Notes: generated by a model not told the origin, from the letters alone. A DNA stretch of 64,000 bases from Dyella sp. EPa41 (GCF_016586165.1 NZ_BCPR01000001.1:1-64000), one strand, 5' to 3'. Counted from the stretch's first letter, positions 26,489 through 37,504 are shown. Program-made: numbers and translations.

Positions 26489-28675
26489 TCAAGGCGTGTC
26501 GGAGGTGAGGTCGTAGCGGGCGCGACCGCGTTCCTTGGCGCGATAAAGTGCCTGGTCGGCGGTGTGCATCAGGGCATCGGCGTTGTCGACGCCCCGGCAC
26601 AGCGCCACGCCGACACTGAGCGTGACCTGCAGGCGCCGATCCTCGAAGACCACCGGGCGCGTCATGGTGGCGGTGACCTTGCGGGCGAGTGCTTCGGCGG
26701 CATCGCGCGTGGTGATGTCCTCGCACAGTATCACGAACTCGTCGCCGCCCAGCCGCGCCAGCAGGTCGGATGCGCGTATGGCCGCCTGCAGCCGGTGCGC
26801 CACCTCATGCAGCACGGCATCGCCCGCGGCGTGGCCGTTGGTGTCGTTGATCTGCTTGAAGTGGTCCACGTCGATCATCATCAGCATCAGCGGCGCATCG
26901 ATGAGCGATGCATGCCGTATCGCGCTGTCGATGCCTTCGTTGAACGAGAGGCGATTGGCGATGCCGGTCAGCGTGTCGTGGTGCGCGAGGAAGGCGAGCT
27001 GCCGCTCCGCCTGCTTGATCCGCGTGATCTCGGTGGTGAGCGCAATGATGCCGTTCGGGTCGCCGTTGGCGCTGCGCGCCGGCAGGTAGGTGGCCTGGTA
27101 GTAGTCATGCCGGTTCCCGTAGCGCGCCTCGTACTCGAAGGTGGTGGCGGCACCCGTCAGCGCCAGTTCGATATGCGGCCTGAGCACGGCATAGACCTCC
27201 GGGCCGCGCACGTCCTCGACGGTCCGGCCGAGCATCGCCGAGGGCTCGATGCCCACCATGGTGCTCACATAGCCATTGACGAACGTATAGCGCTGTTCGG
27301 CATCGATATGGGCAATGACCGCCGGTACGTTGTCGGTAATCGTGCGCAGCCGCTGTTCGCTCTCCGCGAGCGCCTGCTGGGCTTCCTTCGCCTCGGTGAT
27401 GTCGCGGCCGGTGTAGACCAGCTCCATGTCGCCGGGTCGGTCGGGGCTAGGCGCCACGCGCGCGAGCGCCTCCAGCCACAGGTAGTCCCCGGAGCGACGG
27501 CGCACGCGGTATTCCGTGAGCGAAGGCTTGCCGGTTTCCCACAGCCGGGCGACCGCGGCGGCGACGGGTGCGCGATCGTCGGGATGGATCAGCTCGACGC
27601 CGCTGTCCATGAACTCGTCGACGTCCCAGCCGAGCAGCTCCTTGACCGACGGGGATACGTACCTTCGCGTTCCATCGCGCGAGATGCGCATGATGAGGTC
27701 GCTCGCGTAGTCGGCGAGCAGCCGGTAACGGCTTTCGCTTTCGCCGACCTGCCGCTCGAGGCGTCGCCGATCGGCCAGGGCGAGCGCCACCGGCACGGCA
27801 ACCACGCACAGCACGCCAAGATAGACCTGCGCCAGCAGTGCACGTTCGCCCGAGGTGGCGGCAAGGATGAGGTCGAACGGTCCGCGGCCCAGCGCCGTCG
27901 CCACCGTGGTCACGGCCGCCACGATGGCGATGCCGATCACCAGGCCGGGAAACCGGTAGTGGAACACCAGGTAGAGCAGCGGTGCGAACACGATGAACAA
28001 CAACGGATAGCGTGACTGCGCGAAGACCGCGATGGTGATGGCGGCGTGCAACGCGACATCGCGCAGCATGCGCAGGCGGCTGCCGGGGTGGCCGAACATG
28101 CGGCGCTGCTGGATCAGCGTCACCAGGCTCAGTGTGCCCACGATCACCATGCCGAGCACGCGGGAACGAAACCACCAGTCCGCCGTGTTCCAGTACGGCG
28201 CGCCGATGACCACCCGCAGGATGAGGGCCGCCATCAGCGCGGAAACCGCCGACGCCACCAGCGTGGACGCGAACGCGATGCGGCCCAGGCGCAGGAAGCG
28301 CGTGTCTTCGGCGATCTGGGGAAAGCCATGGTGTATCGCCGTGGCCACGATGAGGATTTCCACGCAGTTGATCAGCGCCAGCGCGATGGCCATCCACGGA
28401 TGCGAGCCCAGCAGGCCTCCGGATGCCACGTCATGCGCGAGCATGAAGGCTGCGATGTAGATCAACAGATAGGCCAGCCATCGGCGTTCGGGCGCGTACA
28501 GCAGTACGGCCACCAGGATGCCGTTCGGAATCCAGATCGACATGACGGTGCCGGTGTGCCGCGCCAGCAGCATGGAGCCGCCGGCGGTGACGAAGATCGC
28601 CAGGAATACCGCGGCTCCCTTGGCGAGCAGGATCCATCGCTCGCGATGTCGCTGGGATGGCTGATGCATGACCAT
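26489..28675 (-). CDS. Diguanylate cyclase with MASE1 and two PAS domains
   Basis: A 728-aa membrane protein that probably makes cyclic di-GMP. Domains in order: MASE1 sensor with about eight membrane helices (1-300), PAS/PAC 1 (about 310-435, ending YTGRDITEAKEA), PAS 2 (about 440-560), and GGDEF (about 565-728). The active site LGGDEF is intact, and an RASD five residues before it is a product-inhibition I-site (RxxD). No EAL domain follows. The ATG at 28675 is preferred; a GTG at 28705 and an ATG at 28669 are in frame. The input signal is unknown. Confidence 0.93.
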   Translation of the reverse strand: MVMHQPSQRHRERWILLAKGAAVFLAIFVTAGGSMLLARHTGTVMSIWIPNGILVAVLLYAPERRWLAYLLIYIAAFMLAHDVASGGLLGSHPWMAIALALINCVEILIVATAIHHGFPQIAEDTRFLRLGRIAFASTLVASAVSALMAALILRVVIGAPYWNTADWWFRSRVLGMVIVGTLSLVTLIQQRRMFGHPGSRLRMLRDVALHAAITIAVFAQSRYPLLFIVFAPLLYLVFHYRFPGLVIGIAIVAAVTTVATALGRGPFDLILAATSGERALLAQVYLGVLCVVAVPVALALADRRRLERQVGESESRYRLLADYASDLIMRISRDGTRRYVSPSVKELLGWDVDEFMDSGVELIHPDDRAPVAAAVARLWETGKPSLTEYRVRRRSGDYLWLEALARVAPSPDRPGDMELVYTGRDITEAKEAQQALAESEQRLRTITDNVPAVIAHIDAEQRYTFVNGYVSTMVGIEPSAMLGRTVEDVRGPEVYAVLRPHIELALTGAATTFEYEARYGNRHDYYQATYLPARSANGDPNGIIALTTEITRIKQAERQLAFLAHHDTLTGIANRLSFNEGIDSAIRHASLIDAPLMLMMIDVDHFKQINDTNGHAAGDAVLHEVAHRLQAAIRASDLLARLGGDEFVILCEDITTRDAAEALARKVTATMTRPVVFEDRRLQVTLSVGVALCRGVDNADALMHTADQALYRAKERGRARYDLTSDTP

Positions 28676-28757
28676 GGTCGGCAGCTGTGGCGGCGGGCCC
28701 GCCACGCCATCTTTAGGATGCCCGCGTCAACGCTTTGTCGTTGCGCCTGGCCTGCAG

Positions 28758-29063
28758 TCAGCGTTGCTCGGGGGAGAGCTCGCCTGCCAAGGCCGCGAAG
28801 GCGGCGTGCGCCTGGAGATCCACCGGCTGGTGCGTGATGCGCGTTGTCGCGGGATGCCGCGGCAATGCGTTGCCGTTCTTCCAGTCGTGCAAAGGCCGGA
28901 TGGGCCGCGGTGTGAAGCCGCCGCCGCAATTCGGGCAGACGTTTTGCAGCAACCTCACGCAATCGCGGCAGAACGTGCATTCGAACGAGCAGATCATCGC
29001 CTCGGTCGAATGCGGCGGCAGCCGCTTGTTGCAGTGCTCGCAGGTGGGACGAAGCTCCAGCAT
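28758..29063 (-). CDS. DUF1272 zinc-ribbon-like protein
   Basis: A 101-aa protein with eight cysteines in the first half (C8, C11, C25, C29, C32, C35, C43, C46), including CEHCNKRLPP, ICSFECTFC and CPNCGGG, the DUF1272 pattern. It probably binds two metals, likely zinc. The tail beyond residue 60 is variable. The function is unknown. It lies 39 bp after the GNAT gene in the same direction and may be the third gene of the rhodanese-GNAT transcript. Confidence 0.85.
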   Translation of the reverse strand: MLELRPTCEHCNKRLPPHSTEAMICSFECTFCRDCVRLLQNVCPNCGGGFTPRPIRPLHDWKNGNALPRHPATTRITHQPVDLQAHAAFAALAGELSPEQR

Positions 29064-29102
29064 GAAACCTCCTGCCGCCGGGGGAAGGGCGATCGTAGCG
29101 CG

Positions 29103-29567
29103 TCAGGTATCGGCGAGCGACAGGCAGTAGCGCAGCTTGGCGTGCTCGGTTGCGCCCAGCCGCCGGTAGAAGCGCGCGGCGTCCACGTTCCACCACGGTG
29201 TCTGCCATTGGATGGCGAGGCACTGGCTGGCTCGCGCAAAATCGCGGACAGCGTCCCACAGGCGGCGCCCGATGCCTTGTCCCCGCCAGCCTTCCCGCAC
29301 GTACAGGCAGTCCGTGTGCAGGTAGAACGCGGCATCGAGCGTGGAAAAATCCCGCGTGGCGCTTGCGTAGCCCACTGCGCCGCCATCGCTCTCGGCGAGC
29401 CAGGCGTGCAGTCGCGGCGGTTCGTGCTCCAGCGCGCTCGCGAGTGCCGCGGGGCGCTGGGCCGCCTGATGGCGCAGCTGCTCGAACGCGGCATGTTCGG
29501 CACCGAGCTGCAGCAGGGCGTTGAGGTCGGCTCCGCCGGCACGCCGTATCGCGATGGCGCCGGGCAT
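29103..29567 (-). CDS. GNAT-family N-acetyltransferase
   Basis: A 154-aa protein with a complete GNAT fold: an N-terminal IRRAGGADLNALLQL motif C-type start, strand VGYASA, and the acetyl-CoA pyrophosphate loop RGQGIGRRL (motif A, near residue 98) followed by WNVDAARFYRRLGA (motif B). The acceptor substrate is unknown. The start codon abuts the stop of the rhodanese gene with no gap, so the two are co-translated. Confidence 0.9.
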   Translation of the reverse strand: MPGAIAIRRAGGADLNALLQLGAEHAAFEQLRHQAAQRPAALASALEHEPPRLHAWLAESDGGAVGYASATRDFSTLDAAFYLHTDCLYVREGWRGQGIGRRLWDAVRDFARASQCLAIQWQTPWWNVDAARFYRRLGATEHAKLRYCLSLADT

Positions 29568-29960
29568 TCAGCGCTCCAGTCCGAAGCCTTCGTCGATCCA
29601 GCCGGTCAGTCCGCCGATCATCTCCTTCACCGGCCGACCGTACTGCGCGAGCTTTACCGCGGCCTTGTTGGCGCCGTTGCAGTGGGGGCCCGCGCAGTAC
29701 ACGACGAACAAGGTGTCCGCCGGATACTCGGCCAGGCGCTGCTCGCTGATGGTGCGGGTGGGCATGTTGATGGCGCCGGGCACGTGGCCGGCCGCGTAGA
29801 GCGTGGGGGTGCGGACGTCCAGCAGCACGAAGTCCTTCGTTTCGTGGTTCGTCGCGTAGTAGACGTCGGCGCAGTCGGCTTCGAAACCGAGCCGTGCCTG
29901 GAAATGCGCCAATGCGTCGGTGCTGGCGGCGGCGGGAAAACGCAGGACGACACTGCTCAT
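29568..29960 (-). CDS. Single-domain rhodanese-like protein
   Basis: A 130-aa protein with one rhodanese domain: VLLDVRTPTLYAAGHVPGAINMP (residues 45-67) and the active-site loop YCAGPHCNGANKA, whose catalytic cysteine is C89. It likely handles sulfane sulfur or a related thiol chemistry in the cytosol. Rhodanese genes next to ftrA-type regulators are a familiar arrangement. Together with the GNAT gene it is divergent from the regulator and probably its target. Confidence 0.88.
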   Translation of the reverse strand: MSSVVLRFPAAASTDALAHFQARLGFEADCADVYYATNHETKDFVLLDVRTPTLYAAGHVPGAINMPTRTISEQRLAEYPADTLFVVYCAGPHCNGANKAAVKLAQYGRPVKEMIGGLTGWIDEGFGLER

Positions 29961-30018
29961 GACGGGCTCCGTGTGAAAGGACGGTGCCAGTATCGGCACT
30001 GGCGCCCGCGCCCGACAT

Positions 30019-30032
30019 TGGCAAGAATGCCA
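30019..30032. promoter_or_regulatory. Palindromic site between rhodanese and ftrA-like genes
   Basis: TGGCA-AGAA-TGCCA is a perfect 5-bp inverted repeat in the 78-bp gap between divergent genes. It overlaps the alternative ATG at 30027 of the regulator. A second imperfect repeat, TGCC-N6-GGCA, lies at 29986-29999. These may bind the AraC-type regulator. Confidence 0.45.
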
Positions 30033-30038
30033 TTCACC

Positions 30039-31037
30039 ATGAAAAATCCGCCAAAGCGTTCCAGACGTCCATCCGTGCCGGCCAACCGCGACGTGGCGGT
30101 GCTGGTGTACGACGGCCTGTGCACGTTCGAGTTCGGCATCGCCGTGGAAATGTTCGGCCTGTCGCGCCCCGAACTGAAGGATTGGTATCGCTTCGGCCTG
30201 TGCGCGGTCGACAAGGGCCCGATGCGAGCCGCGGGCGGCATGCGCGTGCTGGCCGACGCGGGGCTGGAAGCGCTGGCCGGCGCAGGCACGGTGATCGTGC
30301 CTGGCTGGCGCGGCGTGGATGCCGAGCCGCCCCGCGCCTTGCTCGATGCCCTGCGCAAGGCGCATGCCATGGGCGCGCGCCTGGTGTCGTTCTGTTCCGG
30401 CGTTTTCGTCCTGGCCGCCACGGGCCTGCTCGACGATCGCCGCGCCACGACGCATTGGCGTTACGTCGACGCGCTGTCGGCGCGGTTTCCGCGCATCCAC
30501 ATCGAGCCCGATGTGCTCTACGTCGACGAAGGCGACCTGCTGACTTCCGCGGGTTCCGCCGCCGCGCTGGACCTGTCGCTGCACCTGATCCGCCGCGACT
30601 ACGGACCGGAAGTCGCCAACTCGGTGGCACGCCGCGCCGTGGTGCCGGCGCATCGTGATGGCGGGCAGGCGCAGTTCATCCAGGCGCCATTGCCCGAACA
30701 GGGCGCGACGCTGGGCAAGCTGCTGGATTGGATGCGCCGCCATCTCGACCAGCCGTTGCCGCTGCCCGAACTTGCCGAACGCGCGCGCATGAGCGAGCGC
30801 ACCTTGCTGCGCCGTTTCGAGGAAGCCACCGGCTGCTCGCCCAAGCAATGGCTGACGCGCGAGCGCCTCCATCGCGCGCGCGAGCTGCTGGAGGGCAGCG
30901 ATCTCCCCGTCGAGCGCGTGGCGGATGTGTGCGGCTTCGGCAGCGCCGATACCTTGCGCCACCATTTCCGCCATCATGTGAAGCTGAGCCCGGCACGCTA
31001 CCGCGAGCGGTTCGCACACGGCAGCCTGCTCCCCTGA
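30039..31037 (+). CDS. ftrA: GlxA/FtrA-type AraC-family regulator with DJ-1/PfpI domain
   Basis: A 332-aa regulator with an N-terminal DJ-1/PfpI-like domain (about 20-190; SFCSGVFVLAATGLLDDRRATTHW holds the nucleophile-elbow cysteine position) and a C-terminal AraC pair of helix-turn-helix motifs (about 225-325; LAERARMSERTLLRRFEEATG and VADVCGFGSADTLRHHFRHH). This is the GlxA/FtrA architecture. It is divergent from the rhodanese-GNAT-DUF1272 genes, its probable regulon. A start at 30027 is possible, but it lies inside the palindrome. Confidence 0.87.
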   Translation: MKNPPKRSRRPSVPANRDVAVLVYDGLCTFEFGIAVEMFGLSRPELKDWYRFGLCAVDKGPMRAAGGMRVLADAGLEALAGAGTVIVPGWRGVDAEPPRALLDALRKAHAMGARLVSFCSGVFVLAATGLLDDRRATTHWRYVDALSARFPRIHIEPDVLYVDEGDLLTSAGSAAALDLSLHLIRRDYGPEVANSVARRAVVPAHRDGGQAQFIQAPLPEQGATLGKLLDWMRRHLDQPLPLPELAERARMSERTLLRRFEEATGCSPKQWLTRERLHRARELLEGSDLPVERVADVCGFGSADTLRHHFRHHVKLSPARYRERFAHGSLLP

Positions 31038-31123
31038 TCGTTGCTTATCCGGCCGGGTGACGCCCGCAAGGCGATCCGGTGTATAGGCGGGGCTCGCCCG
31101 GCCACCGCCCGACAAGGACACCC

Positions 31124-31978
31124 ATGATTTACGTGTTGATGAGCGTTGCCTGCAGCGTGCTGGTATCGGTGCTGCTGAAGCTCGCGCGACGGCTGGAAGT
31201 GGACGTGGGCCAGGCCATCGCATGGAACTACGTCGCGACCAGCGTGCTCACCTGGACGGTATTCCATCCAACGCTCGACGTGCTGCGCGGCGCGCAGGCG
31301 CCATGGATGGGCTTCGTGGGCCTGGGCCTGCTGTTGCCGCTGATCTTCCTCGCGCTGGCGTCCTCCGTGCGCAGTGCGGGCATCGTGCGCACGGATGCCG
31401 CGCAACGCCTGTCGCTGCTGATCTCCCTGCTCGCCGCGTTCCTGCTGTTCGGCGAAACCTTGAACCTCGCCAAGGGCGCCGGCATCGCGCTTGGCCTGCT
31501 CGCGCTGCTGTGCATGGTGTGGAAGGTCGATGCGCGCGGACCGGACGAGGCGCGCGGCTGGCTATGGCCCCTGGTGGTGTTCATCGGCTTCGGCCTCATC
31601 GACATCCTGTTCAAGCACGTGGCGCGTGCCGGCACGCCATTCGCCGCGTCGTTGCAGGCCATGTTCGCGCTGGCCTTCGTGGTTTCCCTTGCCCTGCTGC
31701 TGTGGCGACGCTGGCATGACCGCACCTTCTTCACCCTGCGTGACGCCATCGCCGGCCTGCTGCTCGGCCTCGCCAACTTCGGCAACATCGTGTTCTACGT
31801 GCGCGGCCACCAGGCCTTGCCCGATCATCCGTCGCTGGTGTTCGCGAGCATGAATTTAGGCGTGGTCGTCCTGGGCGCCGTGGTCGGCACGGTGGCGTTC
31901 CGCGAGCGGTTGAGTGGGGTCAATGTGTTGGGGTTGGGGTTGGCGCTGGGGGCGATCGGGTTGATCGCGTGGGGGTGA
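31124..31978 (+). CDS. EamA/DMT-family transporter
   Basis: A 284-aa protein with about ten short hydrophobic helices in two repeated halves, as in drug/metabolite transporters. AQRLSLLISLLAAFLLFGET in the first half and SLVFASMNLGVVVLGAVVGT with FRERLSGVNVLGLGLALGAI at the C-terminus are EamA hallmarks. The substrate is unknown. The ATG at 31124 follows an acceptable purine stretch. It is monocistronic and followed by 1.4 kb of repeat DNA. Confidence 0.85.
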   Translation: MIYVLMSVACSVLVSVLLKLARRLEVDVGQAIAWNYVATSVLTWTVFHPTLDVLRGAQAPWMGFVGLGLLLPLIFLALASSVRSAGIVRTDAAQRLSLLISLLAAFLLFGETLNLAKGAGIALGLLALLCMVWKVDARGPDEARGWLWPLVVFIGFGLIDILFKHVARAGTPFAASLQAMFALAFVVSLALLLWRRWHDRTFFTLRDAIAGLLLGLANFGNIVFYVRGHQALPDHPSLVFASMNLGVVVLGAVVGTVAFRERLSGVNVLGLGLALGAIGLIAWG

Positions 31979-32049
31979 GCGTTGGGCATTCTGTTCTCGC
32001 ACGGGCACCGGCCAACCCCCGTCACCCCTGATGTGCGATGCTCCTCGTG

Positions 32050-32380
32050 TGTAGGAGCGCACCCAGTGCGCGACCGCCTTTCGCGCCGGTCTGCATGTTC
32101 ATCGTGTCGATGCATGGAGATTTCTGGTGCTGTCGTTGCCGGGTTTCTGCGACCTGGCTCGCCTGCGGCGGGCTTCCGAGTCGCTGCCGCGGCCCGGGTC
32201 ACTTTCTCTTGCTTGCCCAAGAGAAAGTAACCAAAGAGAACGGCACCCCGCGTGGCGCTGTCTGGGCGTTGCCCAGCCAGTGCGTGAGGGGCGGCCGGGC
32301 TTTTCGACCGGGCTCCTGCCCGGACGAAAAGTGCCCGACGTCCTGTCGGGCACCCCTGCGGGGCCTGCTCGTCCACCCCT
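32050..32380 (-). repeat. Degenerate composite repeat in inverted orientation
   Basis: Starts with a plus REP (32050-32073) and contains the hairpin ACTTTCTCTTGCTTGCCCAAGAGAAAGT (two arms at 32203-32230), a variant of the hairpin in the other composite repeats but in the opposite direction. Other inverted repeats at 32303-32340 (GACCGGG/CCCGG) follow. No gene is supported; it faces copy 2, which begins at 32460. Confidence 0.6.
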
Positions 32381-32459
32381 CACCGCCCCACAGGGGAGGG
32401 GTGAAGGCTCGTGCCGCTGGGCGGCACATCGCATCGAGGAGCTGAAGACTTCGGTTCGT

Positions 32460-33090
32460 TGTGGGAGCGCACCCTGTGCGCGACCGCGGACTGACGTGGT
32501 TGCCTCGATTCGCGATCGTCGCGACTGGAAGGTAAAGGAGCATCGCCACGTTGCGGTCGCGCACTGGGTGCGCTCCTACAGAGATAGGAGAGGTTTTGGC
32601 GAGCACCCACCCCTCACCCCAGCCCTCTCCTCGCTCCTCAAAGCCGCGGCCATCCATGGCCGCTCCCTGCGTGCCCCGGAGGGGAGAGCGGGAAAGAATG
32701 AGGCGCCCATAAAGTCCATCGCGGCTCAGCGAAGTGGCTTTAAGTCCTCTTCGCATCGGCGCGTTGCGGTGTGGCGGCTCCGTTCGAGGTAGTAACGAGC
32801 ACGCCACGGCTAACCTCGGTCGGCCGACGCTCCTATCCTGCATATCGCCATGAGCCTTGGCTCTGAAGGCCATTTTCTTTGGGTTACTTTTCTTTTGGGC
32901 CAGCAAAAGAAAAGTGACTCGGCGGTCCCACGGGACTAGCTTCGCGTCGCCGGCAGGACGTCGAAACGCCCGCTGCGTAAGCGGCACCCTGGCGGTAGCG
33001 GGGCTACCGAAGGCAATGGCCCGCTCTCATAAGAGCAATAAACGTGCAGACCACCGCGAAAGGCTGTCGCGCACAGGGTGCGCTCCTACA
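32460..33090 (+). repeat. REP-bounded composite repeat, copy 2
   Basis: Same order as copy 1: plus REP (32460-32485), inverted REP (32556-32580), C-rich block with GGCCATCCATGGCC (32600-32690, almost identical to 17460-17551), the ACTTTTCTTTTG hairpin (32887-32916), conserved tail and final inverted REP (33066-33090). It differs from copy 1 by an insertion of about 22 bp near 32926. No gene is supported. Confidence 0.85.
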
Positions 33091-33262
33091 AAGGCCGGCA
33101 GGACGTCGAAACGCCCGCTGCGTCCCACGGGGACTTCCTACGGTCGTAAGCGGCGCCCTGGCGACAGCATGGCAACCGAAAGCAACACCCCTCTCTCACG
33201 AGAGCCACAACCATGCCGCCCACCGCGAAAGGCCATCGCGCACAAGGTGCGCTCCTACACAC
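33091..33262 (+). repeat. Partial tandem copy of the composite-repeat tail
   Basis: Repeats the last part of copy 2 (GGCAGGACGTCGAAACGCCC onward) in a more diverged form and again ends in an inverted REP (33236-33259). The remaining 33263-33387 leads into the S10 peptidase gene and shows no feature I can name. Confidence 0.7.
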
Positions 33263-33387
33263 GGCAGAAATGGCGGAAAGGCGCGCCCCGGGCACCCCGC
33301 CAATGACTTCTGGCGTATGAAAACCCTCCCCCGCGCTCCCTAATCTGGCGGTCTCGCGCCCCGCGCCCTCCAAAGGTTCCACCCTCC

Positions 33388-34992
33388 ATGCGCAAGCTCC
33401 CTCTCGCCATCGCCCTGGCGGCACTGACCCTCGGCACCGGTGCCTACGCGGCCGACAAGCACGACAAGGATCAGAAGCCCGACGACAAGCCCGACGCCGC
33501 GCTGCTCAAACCGCAGTCGTCGGAAACCTCGGGCACGGTGAAGGTCGAGGGCAAGAGCATCGACTACAAGGCGGTGGCCGGGACGCTGGTGCTGCATGGC
33601 AGCGGCGACAAGGAGAACGAGCCGCAGGTCAGCATGTTCTACGCGGCCTACTTCAAGAAGGGCGTGGAACCGGGCAAGCGTCCCATTACCTTCATCTACA
33701 ACGGCGGCCCGGGTTCGGCCACGGTGTGGCTGCACATGGGTGCGTTCGGCCCCAAGCGCGTGGTGACCAGCGACGACTCGCATACGCCTGCCGCGCCCTA
33801 TGGCCTGGTCAACAACGACTACAGCTTGCTCGACGCCTCCGATCTCGTCTTCATCGACGCGCCCGGCGCGGGCTTCAGCCGCCTGATCGCCGATGAGCAG
33901 GACAAGGGCAAGCGCGATGAGCAGATGAAAGATCGCAAGAAGCAGGTCTACGGGGTGGACGGCGACGGTCATGCGTTCGCGCAGTTCATCACCCAGTTCC
34001 TCTCCAAGTACAACCGCTGGAATTCTCCCAAGTACCTGTTCGGCGAAAGCTACGGCACTACCCGCTCGGCGGTGGTGGCGAACATCCTGGAGAACGAGGA
34101 CAGCGTCGACCTCAACGGCGTGATCCTGCTCTCGCAGATCCTCGCCTTCGATACCAGCATCGACGGCGCGGCCAACAATCCGGGCGTGGACCTGCCGTAT
34201 GTCGTCGGCCTGCCGACCTACGCGGCCACGGCCTACTACCACCACAAGCTGCCGCAGCAGCCGGCGGCGCTGGAGCCTTTCCTGCGCGAAGTGGAGCAGT
34301 TCGCGCTGACCGACTACGCCTCCGCCTTGATGGCCGGCTCGCGGCTCGACGACGCACGCAAGCAGGCCGTGGCGCAGCGGTTGCACCAGTACACCGGCCT
34401 GCCGGTGGCCTACCTGATGAAGGCCAACCTGCGCGTCGACGGCGGCATGTTCGAGCATGAGCTGCAGGCCGACGGCGACATCACCACGGGCCGCCTGGAC
34501 ACCCGTTTCTCGGGTCCGTCGCTCGATCCGCTGAGCAAGGCGTCCGAGTACGATCCGCAGTCCTCCTCGATCAGCTCGGCCTATGTGGCGGCATTCAACG
34601 ACTACGTGCGCCGCGACCTGAAGTTCGGCGACGGCCAGAGCTACCGCCTGTTCGCGGACATCGACCACTGGGAGTTCTCGCACAAGGCGCCGGGCGCGAC
34701 CGAGGCGTTGCAGCAGTCCACCAACGTGATGGGTGATCTCGCCACGGCGATGAAGACCAACCCGAACCTGCGCGTGTCGCTGCATGGCGGCTACTACGAT
34801 CTCGCCACGCCCTACTTCGCGGCCGACTACGAAATGCACCACATGCCGATTCCGGTCAACCTGCAGAAAAACATCTCGTACGCCTGGTATCCGTCGGGCC
34901 ACATGGTCTACGCGCACGAAGACTCGCTGAAGCAGCTGCACGACAACGTGGCGCGGTTCATCGGCGAAACCGACAACGTCGGCAAGCACTGA
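33388..34992 (+). CDS. S10-family serine carboxypeptidase-like exported protein
   Basis: A 534-aa protein with a signal peptide (residues 1-21, AYA cleavage). Family S10 features are the oxyanion segment FIYNGGPGSATVWLHMG (103-119), the nucleophile S221 in FGESYGTTRS, D471 in GGYYDLATP and H505 in YPSGHMVY, a complete catalytic triad. It probably removes C-terminal residues from peptides in the periplasm at acidic pH. A Lys/Asp-rich linker (24-36) follows the signal. Monocistronic. Confidence 0.92.
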   Translation: MRKLPLAIALAALTLGTGAYAADKHDKDQKPDDKPDAALLKPQSSETSGTVKVEGKSIDYKAVAGTLVLHGSGDKENEPQVSMFYAAYFKKGVEPGKRPITFIYNGGPGSATVWLHMGAFGPKRVVTSDDSHTPAAPYGLVNNDYSLLDASDLVFIDAPGAGFSRLIADEQDKGKRDEQMKDRKKQVYGVDGDGHAFAQFITQFLSKYNRWNSPKYLFGESYGTTRSAVVANILENEDSVDLNGVILLSQILAFDTSIDGAANNPGVDLPYVVGLPTYAATAYYHHKLPQQPAALEPFLREVEQFALTDYASALMAGSRLDDARKQAVAQRLHQYTGLPVAYLMKANLRVDGGMFEHELQADGDITTGRLDTRFSGPSLDPLSKASEYDPQSSSISSAYVAAFNDYVRRDLKFGDGQSYRLFADIDHWEFSHKAPGATEALQQSTNVMGDLATAMKTNPNLRVSLHGGYYDLATPYFAADYEMHHMPIPVNLQKNISYAWYPSGHMVYAHEDSLKQLHDNVARFIGETDNVGKH

Positions 34993-35088
34993 CCTCACCG
35001 GCGCGGCGGCCATCCGCCGCCGCGCCTTCACGCCCGGATTCCAGGCGCGGCGCTAGGCTCACCAGACCCCTTTGCCGGAGTCGTCGCC

Positions 35089-35460
35089 ATGAGTACCGAA
35101 GCCGTCGCCAAGCGCCTGGTCGCCATGTGTCGCCATGGCCAGTTCGAGGAAGCGCAGCACGAGTTGTATGCCAAGGACGCCGTCAGCATCGAACCCGAGT
35201 CGGCGGCGAATGGCCCGTTGGGCAACGTGAAGGGCCTCGATGCGATCCTGGAGAAAGGCAAGCGTTTCCAGGCGGGCGTGCAGCAGATCCACGGCATCGA
35301 AGTGAGCGACCCGTTGGTTGCTGGCAACTGGTTCAGCATCTCGATGACGCTCGATGTGACCATGAAGGAATACGGGCGCAACACCATGACCGAGATCTGC
35401 GTCTATCACGTCAAGGACGACAAGATCGACTCGGAGCAGTTTTTCTACGACATGGGGTGA
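35089..35460 (+). CDS. NTF2-like/SnoaL-like protein
   Basis: A 123-aa single-domain protein. The pattern of an N-terminal helix (VAKRLVAMCRHGQFEEAQHELY), a YAKDAVSIEP turn, then long beta strands (NWFSISMTLDVTM, EICVYHVKDDKI) ending DSEQFFYDMG fits the SnoaL/NTF2-like fold. Possible roles are ligand binding or isomerase-type chemistry; no catalytic residues are assigned. A REP doublet follows the stop. Confidence 0.8.
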   Translation: MSTEAVAKRLVAMCRHGQFEEAQHELYAKDAVSIEPESAANGPLGNVKGLDAILEKGKRFQAGVQQIHGIEVSDPLVAGNWFSISMTLDVTMKEYGRNTMTEICVYHVKDDKIDSEQFFYDMG

Positions 35461-35475
35461 TGCGGGATCGCCCTT

Positions 35476-35580
35476 TGTAGGAGCGCACCCAGTGCGCGAC
35501 CGCGAACCGTCAGGTCGCCACGTCCCGAACGCCGCACTGTCGTCCCGCAGGCCTATCGCGCACTGGGTGCGCTCCTACAG
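35476..35580. repeat. REP doublet
   Basis: A plus REP at 35476-35500 and an inverted REP at 35555-35580 flank a 54-bp spacer. The pair sits between the convergent stops of the NTF2-like gene and rpoD, just before the rpoD terminator. Confidence 0.9.
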
Positions 35581-35590
35581 CGCCGCCCCC

Positions 35591-35619
35591 AAACAAAAAG
35601 CCCCGCTTTCGCGGGGCTT
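35591..35619 (-). terminator. Intrinsic terminator of rpoD
   Basis: A 9-bp stem (35598-35606 with 35611-35619) with a 4-nt loop is followed on the minus strand by a run of U interrupted once (complement of 35591-35599). It lies 26 bp after the rpoD stop. Confidence 0.9.
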
Positions 35620-35644
35620 CCTGCAACTTGCACCAGCGTAGTGC

Positions 35645-37504
<1,860 letters not shown>

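Noticed and set aside
28668-30038. Long N-terminal extension of the FtrA-like regulator frame
   Set aside because: The regulator family starts near 30039, and the upstream part is antisense to the DUF1272, GNAT and rhodanese genes.
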